A stretch of DNA of 64,000 bases from Pseudoscleropodium purum (GCA_963969395.1 OZ017800.1:11440479-11504478); one strand, 5' to 3'; numbered from the stretch's first letter, positions 36,671 through 48,200 are shown. The notes: generated by a model not told the origin, from the sequence alone. A program made the numbers and translations.

Positions 36671-37879
36671 TAACCCCTAAATGTCCAAACTATGTTTTTT
36701 GGCAATATAGAAATTTTGGGCAACTCATCGTGAATGGAGTTTTTAATATTTTTGCTAAAATTATAACACAATATGTATCCAAAGAGTAGCTTTAAGTCCC
36801 CACAATTTTCATAACTTTTGACTACATGATTAAAAAATTATTGTATGATATATACTTTTTAGTGCTTGACGGGCAATTCAGGTAGCAAGAAAAACTTCTT
36901 CAAAAATAATTTTTTTAAGAAATTAAAATTTGGAATTGGTTCTCTAGATTTATATATTTTAAAAAAGCTTTAAATCATTCCATTTTTATCAATGAGTCAA
37001 AAATTATGAGGAGTTTTAGTTTGTGGGAGTTTGTGGGTCATTATTGAATCTCTACTCTAAGATTACATTAGAAGATTTTTGGGGCTTTTGGATGCCCGCG
37101 AGTTATCACAACTTGCGAACGCAAGAAACAGGTTTGGCGCAGCAGTCTGATGTAGCCAAGCCCCTGCCACATCATTGACCAATTTTTTTTAATTTTTTTA
37201 ATTTTTAATTTTATGAAGAAATTTGTTTTTGACAACGAGCTGTTCCCCTCACTGTGGGGAACATCTGCGAGGGAACAGGCCCAAACTAGGCTTCCGGACC
37301 CCCCAAAACTCTTCTAATGACTTTAAAGCCCTTTATTTAATTCAATTTTCAATATTTTCTCATACAAATAAAAAATAAAAACTTTGGGTGTAGATTGTTT
37401 ATTAAAACATTACAACTATTGGAATTGGAATTTTTCAATTCCATAAATAAATTATTAACAATTTAGTATTTTGAATCATTTTCTATTCTTTACTACTAAC
37501 TATTTTTTTCCTATATGTTGTATGATTTGAAATGATTTGAAATTTTTCAAGTATGAAGCCAACTTGACTTGAAAAATGAATTCAAAGAATTGCAACCATT
37601 TTAGACATTTTTTCATACAAATGTGACCTTCTGAAGTGTAGTTGCCCGGATTTTTGTAGGGCCATAAAAAGAAAATTTGTCACTTCAAATGCTAATATCT
37701 TGCAATCTACATTGTGATTTTTGAAATTTTTTCTACATGTTTTCAAACAAGCTTACTACAAGATCCTACAATTACATGTGTCTAAAATTTTTTTTACTCC
37801 TAAAATTTGGTACATGTACTAGAAATGACAGTTTGGAAGTAGTTTGGTGAAAACATAGTCAAAATGATTTAGAGGTTAA
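36671..37879 (-). mobile_element. TTAA-flanked non-autonomous element, copy C (inverted, with MITE inside)
   Basis: 1209 bases in reverse orientation to copies A and B; about 955 without the 254-base MITE at 37066-37319. Ends are TTAACCCCTAAATG and ATTTAGAGGTTAA. It lies in the leader of the outer copia element, between the primer site and gag. Confidence 0.7.
37066..37319. mobile_element. MITE copy 1 (254 bp) inside TTAA element C
   Basis: Imperfect terminal inverted repeats CATTAGAAGATTTTTGGGGC and CCCCAAAACTCTTCTAATG. The interior is more G+C-rich than its surroundings. It interrupts a sequence that is continuous in TTAA element B. A second copy in opposite orientation is at 43494-43768. 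No unambiguous target duplication was seen. Confidence 0.75.
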
Positions 37880-38114
37880 TTGAATTTGATGGTAAGGGAT
37901 AAGCATTGTCAATAAATCCTAATGGTATAGTGCATTTTCAATTTGAATATTATTTTTTATTTGAATACGATTGAAATCATCTATCAATAAATCATAAACA
38001 TCTACAAGTGGTAGTGGAGGAAAATACATATTTGTAGGAAAAAAATTTCATTACTTTTTAAATATAAAAGTTTTAAAATTTTCTAAACCATGCTTCCACT
38101 TTTGCTGCACCATA

Positions 38115-38130
38115 CTATGCTTTGATACCA
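38115..38130 (-). promoter_or_regulatory. Primer binding site of the outer copia element
   Basis: TGGTATCAAAGCATAG on the minus strand, one mismatch from the widespread plant copia site TGGTATCAGAGC complementary to initiator tRNA-Met. It lies immediately inside the 5' LTR. Confidence 0.8.
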
Positions 38131-38287
38131 TATTTTAAAGAAGCACAATGTGAAATTGTACAATTACATTATTGAAGAGAAAGATACAAAAGAGGTATAT
38201 ATAAGGCTTATATACAAGAATTGTACCCCTTAATCACTAATGTGCTAATCTAAATAATCTAGGTTACAAGTTAATTGGCACCCATCA
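38131..38287 (-). repeat. 5' LTR of the outer copia element
   Basis: 157 bases on the minus strand, starting TGATGGGTGCC and ending TTCTTTAAAATA (an expected terminal CA changed to TA), followed directly by TGGTATCAAAGC. It pairs with the split left LTR (31094-31005 plus 23887-23816), whose ends are TGGGTATTAA and AGAACA. Confidence 0.8.
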
Positions 38288-38587
38288 CTTCCACTTCTCA
38301 CATTTTTGCAAAAGGAACTTAGCTCATTTCCTACACAAGAAATGATTCCACGATTGAAGTTTGTTCACATAATTGATCTCGAAAGTGTCGAGAAGAGAGT
38401 TGTGGTTAGAGATGGGAATTGCATTCATCAATTGCATAATGTCTTGTATTCTTGATCAATTTGGCAATCCCAAATGATTGTAGAGAATTTTTTTTTAATT
38501 TACCTTCAATGATAATTGTATATTTTGAAACCTTTGATGATCATTTTATATATACATGGATAAAGACCTTTCCTATAAGTCCTCATA

Positions 38588-39828
38588 CTTACTAGTGTGC
38601 CTTGGATAGTTGCCACAATCAGGGTTGACGAATCTCTACGTCCGCCCGAAAAAGGCGTCTGTAACCCGGACGCACGGACGCCAGCGAACGCAGCGTCCCT
38701 CCCGCCATCGGAAGGCGAGCGGGACGGGGCGGACGATGTCTGCGAATGTCAGCGGACGCTGCGGACACAACGTCCGCGTTCGGACGTCCGACCGTCTTGT
38801 CAACCCTGGCCACAATGAAAATAAAAATAAAAGTAATTTTCTCATTTTTTAATTCAAAAAAACTTAAAACTTCAAAATCTTTTTTTTGTGTGTAAAAATG
38901 CCACAAGCCAAAGTCCATACACCCCTCCTCACTGAGAGCTTTCTAACGATACCAAAAACATAACCAGAGGATATACAATTTTGGAAATCTCACTGGTCAA
39001 ACAAAATATAATATAACAAATAACCTCATTTGATGTATAGATTAGTGTGCCTTGTGCTGTTGCCACAACCAAAATAAAAGCAAAAATATTTTACTGATTT
39101 GTTTTAATTCATTAATAAAACTTTGAAATTCATTAATTTTCACACTTTGAAATTCATTAATTCAGTTTTTTTTAATTTAAAAATCCATAACTTCTACACT
39201 ATAGATCCAAATGCTACAAAATTGGAATGAATAGAAAGCCTTATCTATGAAAGAGTACAAAGACTTTGTTTCATGGCATTTGGACATGCAATGCAAAAAT
39301 TATGAATTCTGCAAAATAAAGGATAATTTAATTTTTTTTTTATTCATAAAAACTTTGGATTTCAATAATTTTGCACCACAAGTTAAAACACCACAAAACA
39401 AAGTTTGTGCACTCCTTTGAAGAAAGAGTTTTGAATGATACAAAGAACGCTATCAAGATGCCTTATGATTTTTTAGATCTCAACATATCAAATAAACTAA
39501 ACTAAACAAACAACCTAATTTAAGAGTATTGACTGGTTTGACTGATTTAAGAGTAAGTTCTAGACACAAAGGAGTGCTGGGGCTTTGTTTCATGGCATTT
39601 GACCATACGATGCACAAGTTATGAATTTTTTTAAATACTAGATAATTTAATTCTATTTTTCAACTCATAAAAACTTTCAAATTCAATAACTTTCAAATCA
39701 TAAGTCCAAACACCACAAATCAAAGTGTGTACAACCCTCCTTACCAAGAGCTTTTGAGCAATTCCAAGAATGCCGCCGGATGCCTTACAGTTTCTTAGAT
39801 CTCAAAGTATCAAATAAAACAAACAACC

Positions 39829-39833
<5 letters not shown>
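38588..39833. repeat. Diverged tandem repeat array, units of about 300-490 bp
   Basis: TAGTGTGCCTTG(G/T)...GTTGCCACAA recurs at about 38593 and 39043. A second block, CACCACAAA(A/T)CAAAGT(T/G)TGT...CTC/TCC...GAGCTTT, recurs near 38900, 39390 and 39710. A third, ACAAA(C/T)AACCT(A/C)ATTT, recurs near 39015, 39508 and 39812. No gene. The hAT-type MITE at 38620 is inserted in the first unit. Confidence 0.55.
38620..38808. mobile_element. hAT-type MITE, 189 bp, GC-rich
   Basis: Terminal inverted repeats CAGGGTTGAC / GTCAACCCTG are perfect for 10 bases, and further in GTCCG/CGGAC words are inverted. A perfect 8-bp target duplication GCCACAAT lies at 38612-38619 and 38809-38816. CAGGG ends with an 8-bp duplication are typical of the hAT superfamily. 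The element is strikingly GC- and CpG-rich in an AT-rich setting. The frames crossing it on both strands are shadows of its composition. Confidence 0.9.

Positions 39834-39862
<29 letters not shown>
39834..39862. repeat. (TA)n microsatellite
   Basis: About 14 uninterrupted AT dinucleotides. Confidence 0.95.
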
Positions 39863-39864
<2 letters not shown>

Positions 39865-41089
39865 CTCATTGCATCATCCTCATCTATAAAACTTTTCTTT
39901 TCATCAATTTTCATTGATTAGTGTTAGCTCTCCTTCTTGGCTTCATTTTCCTTGCCTCAATTCCAAGGCAATTTATGCCAAGAAATTTTAGGGAACTTCC
40001 TAAGATAACCTAAGGACCCTCTTCCAATTATTCCTATTCTATTGTATAATTGCAATGTAACTCCTACTATTTCTTGTTGCTACCTACTAACTATCATGCA
40101 TTCTTCTTTTTGTTGGATAAGCCAAGTTCAACAATGATAGTCAATGTTGATATTATAACATGACAACACCTTTATGTGATACATACAATCAATGATTAAA
40201 CCTAAGGATTTCTCTTCATGTTAGGATACTATCATATTCCTAGTAGTTAATTGCCTTCAATTTTTTGTAATTGCATCAATGATTTGATTTGCTAAAGTGT
40301 TTTTAAATAACTTCTCCACATTGTTTGCTTGGATATGCAACTCTTGTATTTATATGGCCCTAATTATAATCACTTATAATTCATTTTACGACAATCTTAA
40401 GGGATATAATTTGTTTTAATGTAGAAAAATCTTGTAACCCTTTTAACAAGGAATTCAAAAATGTAATTATATACATGAAATGAATATTTTTTGAGGACAA
40501 TAATAGCATTAAAAACCTAATTCTATGAATTTTTTTAATACATGTACTACAGGCCAAGCTATCCAACTTCGGAAGATTTTTAATTGGAGGGAACTTCTTA
40601 TATGAATTTTTTTAAACTATGTATAGGTGTTTGTAAAGTTTCCTTTAATAAATATGAAGTTTAACATTTTTCATGTTTTATTTTATTTAATATGGTCTTC
40701 ATCTACATTTTTGGTCTTTTTAATTTAATATAATTTTTACAAAAGTTTTCTTCTATGATGTTTTAATGTTGATGACCTTTGTGTATAATACCAAAGTTGA
40801 GTATCTAGGATTGTTTGCTTGGCATTTGCTTCAAATCAAGAATCCAAATGTTTTATTTTAAGAACAATGACAAGCAAATAAACTGCGATTTCTATTGAAC
40901 TACTAGAGTGGTTGTGTTTTTGCGTAGATTGGATAGAAGAAATAAATTATTGCTTATAGAGGGGGTATTTTGAATTATTGAAAGTATGGTTTCTTGTATT
41001 CTAAAGGAATTTTGTAAGGTGATTAGAAAACACTAGAAAGGATATTTGTACAATTTCTTAGTGGATTCCAACTTAAGATTTTAGCTATT
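39863..41089. other. AT-rich intergenic region, nothing recognised
   Basis: Short frames only. The last few hundred bases may be the eroded upstream part of the Harbinger-like relic that follows. Confidence 0.4.
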
Positions 41090-41510
41090 GAATTTGAAGC
41101 TTTACATAGAAATCCTTGTATTGTAGGAATAATAGATAGATCCCATATTCTTGTCTTTATCTTCTATAATTGGAGGGAAAAATTACTATTATTGTAGGGC
41201 ATTGATTGATATGAATTGTAAATTTTGGGATTATAAATTTGGATTGGAAATCTTCATAATTGGCCTATTTTTCAAGTAATAAAGAGGAGGGCATATATGG
41301 AAGAAAAATACATCTTATACAAATTAGTAGTTGATGCAACTTTTATGATTAGACCATGAATGTCCATCCCAAAGGTAAAAAGATGGATTGTCTCAATCAC
41401 ATATGAATTGGAAGTTCATTCAATCTTCTACACAAATGAGTGTAGAAAGAGTGTTTGAAATTTTGAAGGGTGAATCAAGAGGGCAATGTACAAAAGTCTT
41501 AAAAATCATA
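41090..41510 (+). pseudogene. PIF/Harbinger-like transposase relic
   Basis: In shifting plus-strand frames the sequence reads CIVGIIDRSHILVFI (like the GAIDGTHI box with the first catalytic Asp), YYCRALIDMNCKFWDYKFG (like YYSIVLQAVVD...F.D...G) and finally MNWKFIQSSTQMSVERVFEILKG (like the R..VERAFG.LKGRF box with the catalytic Glu). Several stops and frameshifts separate the blocks. The order and spacing support a DDE_Tnp_4-type domain, but it is very degraded. Confidence 0.55.
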
Positions 41511-41976
41511 TGAGTGCAACTTAGATAGGAGCTTCTTAATTCTACAATATAAAAATGATTCATTAATTACAAAAATTAGTAGTTCTAAAATAGTTTCTCT
41601 AAAAATAATCTATAGAGTATTCTATAAAACTCAATTTTGTGAAATATTCTTAGAATATTTGTATTAATCCATGCCACTTCTCTAAATATCTTTTGAACAT
41701 ATATATATGCATAAGTGCATTCCCTAAGAAAATAATAATGAAGCCACCATTTGTTCCATCATGAATGGTTCTCAATCTCATTTCTACTTGTATAGTCTTG
41801 TGTAATTTATTTATAACTAAAAAGGATCTAATTGACAAAACCTAGATTGGAAAACCTAAATTGGAATGAGGATCAAGAATAAAATTTTTCCCCCAAAATC
41901 AAAATAGTAAAACTAGAGATAGATCAAAAGTACAAGGTGCCTACTCAACAATTGAAGAGGTGATCATTGCAAAAGA

Positions 41977-42095
41977 AAAGGGTGTTTTAAGTATAATCCT
42001 AGTAGTATATGTATAGTAAAATTTTACTAAAAATCTCTAAAAAGGTCATTAATTATAGGACTGTACTACTACGACTATACTTAAAATATCCCTTT
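41977..42095. repeat. Inverted repeat, arms of about 33 bp
   Basis: AAAGGGTGTTTTAAGTATAA followed by TCCTAGTAGTAT (41977-42008) is inverted, with a few mismatches, at 42063-42095. The loop is about 52 bases. It could be a very small MITE or a hairpin precursor; it lies 0.5 kb from the Harbinger-like relic. Confidence 0.6.
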
Positions 42096-42099
42096 CTCT

Positions 42100-43493
42100 T
42101 GTAGCATGAAGAAAAGAATTCAATACATGGCACATTCACTAAAAAGAATAAAGAAATAAACAAAGAAAATGAGGCTTCTTTAATTGTTGAAAATGAAAAA
42201 GATGAAGATTTGCTTTGGGAAGCAATAGACATCCATGAAGTTCTTGCTAAAAGCCTTTGAGATGACAAATTTTGTGTGTACAATCCTACCATCTGTTTTG
42301 ATAGTGATTTAAATTGAATGTAGTTCATTATTTGAGTAGTCAAAATTTCTATGGCAATACTACAAAGTTTTTGTCCATGTCCTTCAACAAGTTGGTCATT
42401 GAAATGAAGAAATGAGAGTGGTGAAATTGCTTACCCTTGTTCTAATAGCCCATGCATTTTTCTTGATTGCTCTTTTTTTTCTCTTGAGGTTTAGGCTTTG
42501 GAGTGGTATTTTGTGGTGAATATGGTAAATCTTGTGAGATACATAGGTTGACTTGTTTTTCAACTTTTTCCATTGCACTTGTTGGAAGAATGTTTATGAC
42601 ACTTCCCTAGGTGCTATTCTATATATGTCCATTTCATTATACCATCTACAATCTTATTAGATTAATTATTTATAACCCAAGATGTCATTGGCTCTCTTAT
42701 TATTTCTACAATCCTTCAAAATGACCTTTTATTTCTTTTTGCAAAATAGCCATGAGTAGTTGAATCCTTGAATTTCAACAACCACTTTCAAAGCATGATT
42801 GTATTTTGATCTCTATATGTAGTCAAATCTTGGATTAGAAAGAAAAGACAATTATGAAGAAAAAGACAAAACACACACTCTAAAGCTATAAAATTGGCCT
42901 TGGAAAAAAATGACATGTCATTTAGCTCAATTTAGGGAATAAAGAAGAGTGGTAGAGGTTTGTAGACACCAAACTTGTAGGAGAGGATGTTGGTGGAAGG
43001 TATAAACCTTCTTGCCCTAGTGGAATTTGGGGTTCAATTTTCCTTGCTAGAATGAACTCTAAATGAATCTCCTAAGCATGAAGCCCTTACAACAATGGCT
43101 AATTACGTATTTTGGACTTTTGGCACTCAAGAGCCAACTAGTGTCAATTCAACTACAAGGCCAAGGTCTTTAAAGGCTAATTTTTTTTGCTAAATTGTTG
43201 ATGGTGAAGTAAAAAATTTAAAATTTTTAAATTTTTTTGATGGACATTCATACCTCATTTGTTTGGTGATTTCAAAAATTCCTTTTCCACTTTGCCTTAT
43301 ATTACTTAGTCTCCACTTCAACTTCTTTTGACTTTATAAATGCAACCAAAAGCGAGAAATCCAAAGCCAAATTTGAAATGTCAAAAGCCAAAAGTCAAGA
43401 GTAATCTATTTCTTGAATATGTAAGATTCTATGTTACTTTCTCATCTATTTCTATCTTTGGTCATTTTCTTCTTCTTGAACTTGTATAAAAAG
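42100..43493. other. Intergenic region, nothing recognised
   Basis: Frames of 60-96 codons exist on the minus strand (42053-42578) but without recognisable content. Confidence 0.4.
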
Positions 43494-43768
43494 CATTAGA
43501 AGAGTTTGGGGGGTCCAAAAGCTTGTTTCGGGCTTGTTCCTCCATAGTTGTTCCTCACAATGAGGGAAATGACCCATTGTCAGAATTTTTTTTTTCATAA
43601 AAAAAATTCAATTTTTTTTCTTTTTAGTCTCCAAATGCAAAAATAAAATAAAAATAAAAAATAAAAAATTGATCAATGACGTGGCAAGGTCTCGGCCACG
43701 TCAAATTGCTGCACCAAATTTGTTTCTTGTGTTCGCAGGCATCCAAAGGCCCCAAAAATCTTTTAATG
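43494..43768. mobile_element. MITE copy 2 (275 bp)
   Basis: Inverted relative to the copy at 37066-37319. It starts CATTAGAAGAGTTTGGGG and ends CCCCAAAAATCTTTTAATG. Shared internal words include GATCAATGACGTGGCA against its inverse, TTGTTCC and GCATCCAAA. No clear target duplication. Confidence 0.75.
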
Positions 43769-45100
43769 ACATTGGATCAGTTCTTCTCTTCTAATTACAA
43801 TGCAAATATCACCTTTGTCACAACCCTTGGTGACTGTACTAATATTGAAACTTTGTAATACCGCACTGAATGATGTTGAAAAAGCTATGTTTTTTTAACA
43901 CTTAATGAACATTTTTACCAAGGGCATAGTTATTATTATAGTATAACATTCTTGAATAGAAAGGCAAAAAGATCCTTTCACACCATTGTTATAATAAGAA
44001 TATATTGATACTAAAGCAGCTTGTCCGTATTTTGCTCATGTTCTAAAAGATGTTCCTATTACTGAACCATGAATTGTTATTATAAGAATGCAAAATAGTT
44101 CAGTGATGAAATTGGTGCCAATTAGGATTCATTGTTGCATAATTTTATGAATGTCTGGGCATTGAGTTTGATTTGGAAGTAGACAAAGTTTCAATGAAAA
44201 TAATGGAGAGTTATGAGTGATGGGAAACTTTGTGCCATCTTAGGCAATTACATGATTGCACCATTTTGATCAAGTATAATATTTGTACACCTTCATTTTG
44301 GGACTCCATTTGCCCATGATTGATGGACAATTGACTTACTTGACATTTAATAGGCTCTCGATAGACAACAACTAAAGTTAGTTCAAACACCCTGAAGCAA
44401 AAGAATTCATAGATACAATGCTCTAGAGATTATATATCAATTTGATTGTTGCAAAAAGAATCAAAGGTGAAGAATTCAACCAACCAAAGGTGAAGAATTC
44501 AACTCAAAACTATCAACAAAAATTGCTACTAACAAATTTCTTGTTGAAAATTTCATGGTGTTGAATCGCAAGACATTATTGGAATTGAATATAGGAGACG
44601 TCAATAAACTCCACTGAACCAATGTTACTCAAAGAATGATCAAAATGAATATGACTAGAGCAATTTGAGAAGGGACAAAAATTTGTCAATTTTGCCTCCT
44701 ATTTTCAACATGCACTACTTTACTATTGACTTCTATTCTTTTACACCTCTGTGGGGTTTAGTAGAAGCTATGATAACTATCCAATGCTTTGAAAATAGGA
44801 ACAATTCATGTGTTAATCTAGCCATTTCTAGGGAACCCTGGATTTATTTCAAGACAAAGGGGCTACTTTCTTGCTCACTACTTGAGAACATATGTCACAA
44901 CCTTATCTGTCACAACCTTGAAAAGGACCAATAAAACACATTCCAAGGCTGGATTGCCAACCTAAGGTTGGGAATAGTGCACCCTACAAGTTGGGTACTG
45001 GGGTGATTGACAATTGGTGCTTCTATCTTACAATGAAAGGAGCCTTGATTCATGGAAAGCCAAGATTCCCCTGCCATGAAGTTCTAGAATGCTATCAATG
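43769..45100. other. Intergenic region upstream of the AADC-family gene
   Basis: No gene recognised. A short direct repeat CCAAAGGTGAAGAATTCAA occurs twice near 44462-44505. Composition becomes more balanced after about 45000, where the promoter and leader of the next gene must lie. Confidence 0.4.
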
Positions 45101-45259
45101 TCAAGAGTTCCTCAGCTGCGAGAAGACTTGGCTGGTGGGCACCAATTCCATTGGAGCTTCTTCACCACTTCTCTGGTAGCTCAGTTTGCACAATTCATTC
45201 CATCTCCTTGGCTTCACTCTGGCTTGCCGCGCAGCTCCCTGAAAGAACAACGAAGCAAA

Positions 45260-48200
45260 ATGTAAGCAACCAATCCTCCATTCTGCTAAAATCTACTTTT
45301 TTTCTTCTGAATCTTTGCAATGTCGGCGTTCCTCTCAGCTTTCCATGTGCAATCCTGCTTGTCTTCACTTTCCTCAGTTGGGTCCATGGAATTCCATCAG
45401 CGAAGACCAGTGCTACCCGTCTCTCTTTCAATTCTCTTGGACGTTCGATACTTGCCAAACCAGCTGTGATGTGTTTACAGAGTCTCGAAGATTTTTTGAT
45501 TTTTTGATTATTTTTGAAGTTGTGTTGTTGTGTTGTTGTGTGTGACAGGGGAAGCCTTGAAGGTGGTGGAGCAACGGGGTCGATTCTGACCAAACCCTTG
45601 GACGTCGAAGAGTTTCGAAAACATGCTCATCAGATCGTGGATTTCATCGCTGATTACCACAGGGATATCGAAAGCTTTCCCGTAAGAAGCCAAGTCGAGG
45701 TATGCATAAGAGAATCACTACACTTATTTATCGTAATTGTGCGTGTTGACACGAATTGACCCAACTCACACTATATGAATTAGGGTAAGTTGTAATATGG
45801 CTGCGTTGTACCAATTTTCGTAAAAGTAAAATTTTGTGGAGACACTAATATTCTAGGTGCCGCTAATTTCCCTACCTCACTAATAGGACAAATCAGTGTA
45901 CTGGCGATGGAAATGGCTTCAGATTCTGTTTTTGGTAATCCTCGTGGTTTAGGTTTTGGTTGGTTTGGGTTTAGGGCTATGGTATGAAAGAATTCATGCT
46001 TATGAATTGCATGTGTTTGGCTCCCCGTTTCAGCCAGGGTACTTACAGAAATTGCTACCTGAAAGTGCTCCAGATGAGCCAGAAGCACTCGAAGATATTT
46101 TATCTGGTACGTTCTTCGTAGGACATTGAAGATTTAACCCCAAATTGGGCCGTATGCTTTTTAGCAATTTTGAATAGTTTATGTGGAGGATTTCTCATGT
46201 TTAATTTTAAGTATTTTTTGATCAACACATGCAATGTTGTTCGCTGATTCTGGTGACCGATCAAATATGGGCGCATCTGAATTCTCGATTTTTCAAAATT
46301 TGAATTGAATTGAGCATGAATCCTCAGTGCTTTAGGTTTTCAGTATCGCTGAATTTAACGCCTAGTGTAAGTTCATGGTTTGTGTTAACTTGGGAGATGT
46401 AACTCATTTATCGCATTGTGTAAGTTCCATGATTCTATGTTTTTTTGTGTCAACTTGGGAACTTGATATGCTCGTTGATGTGCAGACGTGCAGAGCAAAA
46501 TAGTGCCTGGAGTCACGCATTGGCAAAGCCCCAACTTCTTTGGCTTCTATCCTTCGAACGGCAGCACTGCAGGCTTTCTCGGGGAAATGCTGTCTGGGGG
46601 CTTCAACATTGTTGGCTTCAGCTGGATTACATCCCCAGCTGCAACAGAGCTGGAAATGATAGTTCTGGACTGGCTTGGCAAACTCTTGCAGCTCCCGAAC
46701 GAGTTTCTTTCGTCCGGTGAAGAATGATTCTGTGTCTCAACCTAAAATTAGCCTTTGAATTTTAAAAAGCACGCTAGAATTGGGGTTTAGGAATGTACCT
46801 GGAGTTGAAGCTGTGTTGTATCTGTTCCCACCTTTTATCATATGCTTTCATATGTAAATGCTCGAGTTTCCTGATGGCCATATTAACGTGCAGGCAAGGG
46901 TGGAGGTGTGATCCAAGGCACTGCCAGTGAAGCTGTGTTAGTCGTCATGTTAGCAGCCCGGAAGCGTGCAGTGGACAAAGTAACCAAAGACCGAGGGCTC
47001 TCCGAATTTGAAACTTTGAGGAAGTTAGTAGCTTACACGTCCGATCAAGCCCACTCGTGTGTCAATAAGGCTTGTCAGGTATACGGTCCTTCTACTTCTA
47101 CCCATTTAACTCTTAAGGGACCATTCAAGAAGCCCAAATTGAATACCATGTTCTTTTCAGTAGATCATGTGAGGACTTTCTTTGACCAATATTTATGAAT
47201 TTATTGACCAACGCCTGCAGTGTTCTCCTCTGATTTAGGTGTAAAATTTGACCCCGTTTGAGTTGTTGATTTTTTACATCACATCGGTCATTTTCAACCA
47301 TGAATCTTTAGCCCTTTGGGGGTTAACTGCTTTATGCCTTTCATCCGATTCCTTGTGGATTTTGTTGACTATTTTCTTATCCAGATTGCAGGTATCAGTT
47401 TAGAAAATCTCCGGCTCATTCCAACAGATGCTTCGACGAGCTACTCCATGTCCCCCAAAGTACTTGCAAAGACTGTTGCTGCCGATGTCGCAGCTGGACT
47501 TGTGCCTTTCTTTCTCTGCGGAGTGGTACTCTCTCTGAGCCTCTCCTCGAGTCACCATCTTGTTTGTTCAAGCCCGCTTGTTTACAGAGTTCTTCCGATT
47601 GTTCGTCTATTTTGGGTAAAATCTACGACATTTCCTGTTCTTTGAACTCCACAAGTTACTCGGGGCATGAGCATGCATTTTGTTGGCGCTCATATGCTCG
47701 TTTTGATCAGGATTGGATGTTTCAACTCTCACTACCAGAAACTCTCCTCCCTATAGGTATTCTAGAAAGCATGGCTGCTAGTGTAATTTAAGGCCGTTTC
47801 TAGCGTAAACACTGTCAATTGTAATGCAGCTAAGCTTTCTTGGGGCGGTTTTCTCCTAGTGCTTTTGGTTACGTACTAGTAATGCTGGATGATATTTCAA
47901 TTAGGTTTGGCATATTCGCTACCAGACACGATAACCTATTCGCGCTATTGTGGAACTTATGCCACTTCTGAATGTGCAGATCGGAAGCACTTCATCAGCT
48001 GCTGTAGACCCTTTGTCAGAACTGGGAGATATTGCTAAAGTGAGGTTTCACTTCTCTAAACCATTGTTCGTACAGATATATTTCTGTGTATACTTGTGGT
48101 ACGTATGTCGAGCATAATTCTCAAGCGACCTTGATTCTGCAGGAGTACGGGATGTGGTTTCATGTGGATGGGGCATATGCAGGAAATGCCTGCATTTGTC

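Larger units (their letters stand above)
23816..38287 (-). mobile_element. Outer Ty1/copia LTR retrotransposon (minus strand), split by nested insertions
   Basis: The 5' LTR is at 38287-38131 (right) and the 3' LTR at left (31094-31005 continuing at 23887-23816 across the nested element). Both LTRs share TGTACAATTTCACATTGTGC-type sequence. A tRNA-iMet-like primer site TGGTATCAAAGC lies at 38130-38119, and a purine tract AAAAGGG precedes the 3' LTR. Internal order on the minus strand is gag, integrase, reverse transcriptase, RNase H, as in Ty1/copia. All coding parts are decayed. It hosts the nested element 23888-30999 and two TTAA elements (31857-32809, 36671-37879). No clear target duplication was found around its ends (AGCAT left, CTTCC right). 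Confidence 0.85.

Noticed and set aside
38597..38918. Four overlapping frames at the GC-rich island
   Set aside because: By-products of the GC-rich hAT-type MITE.
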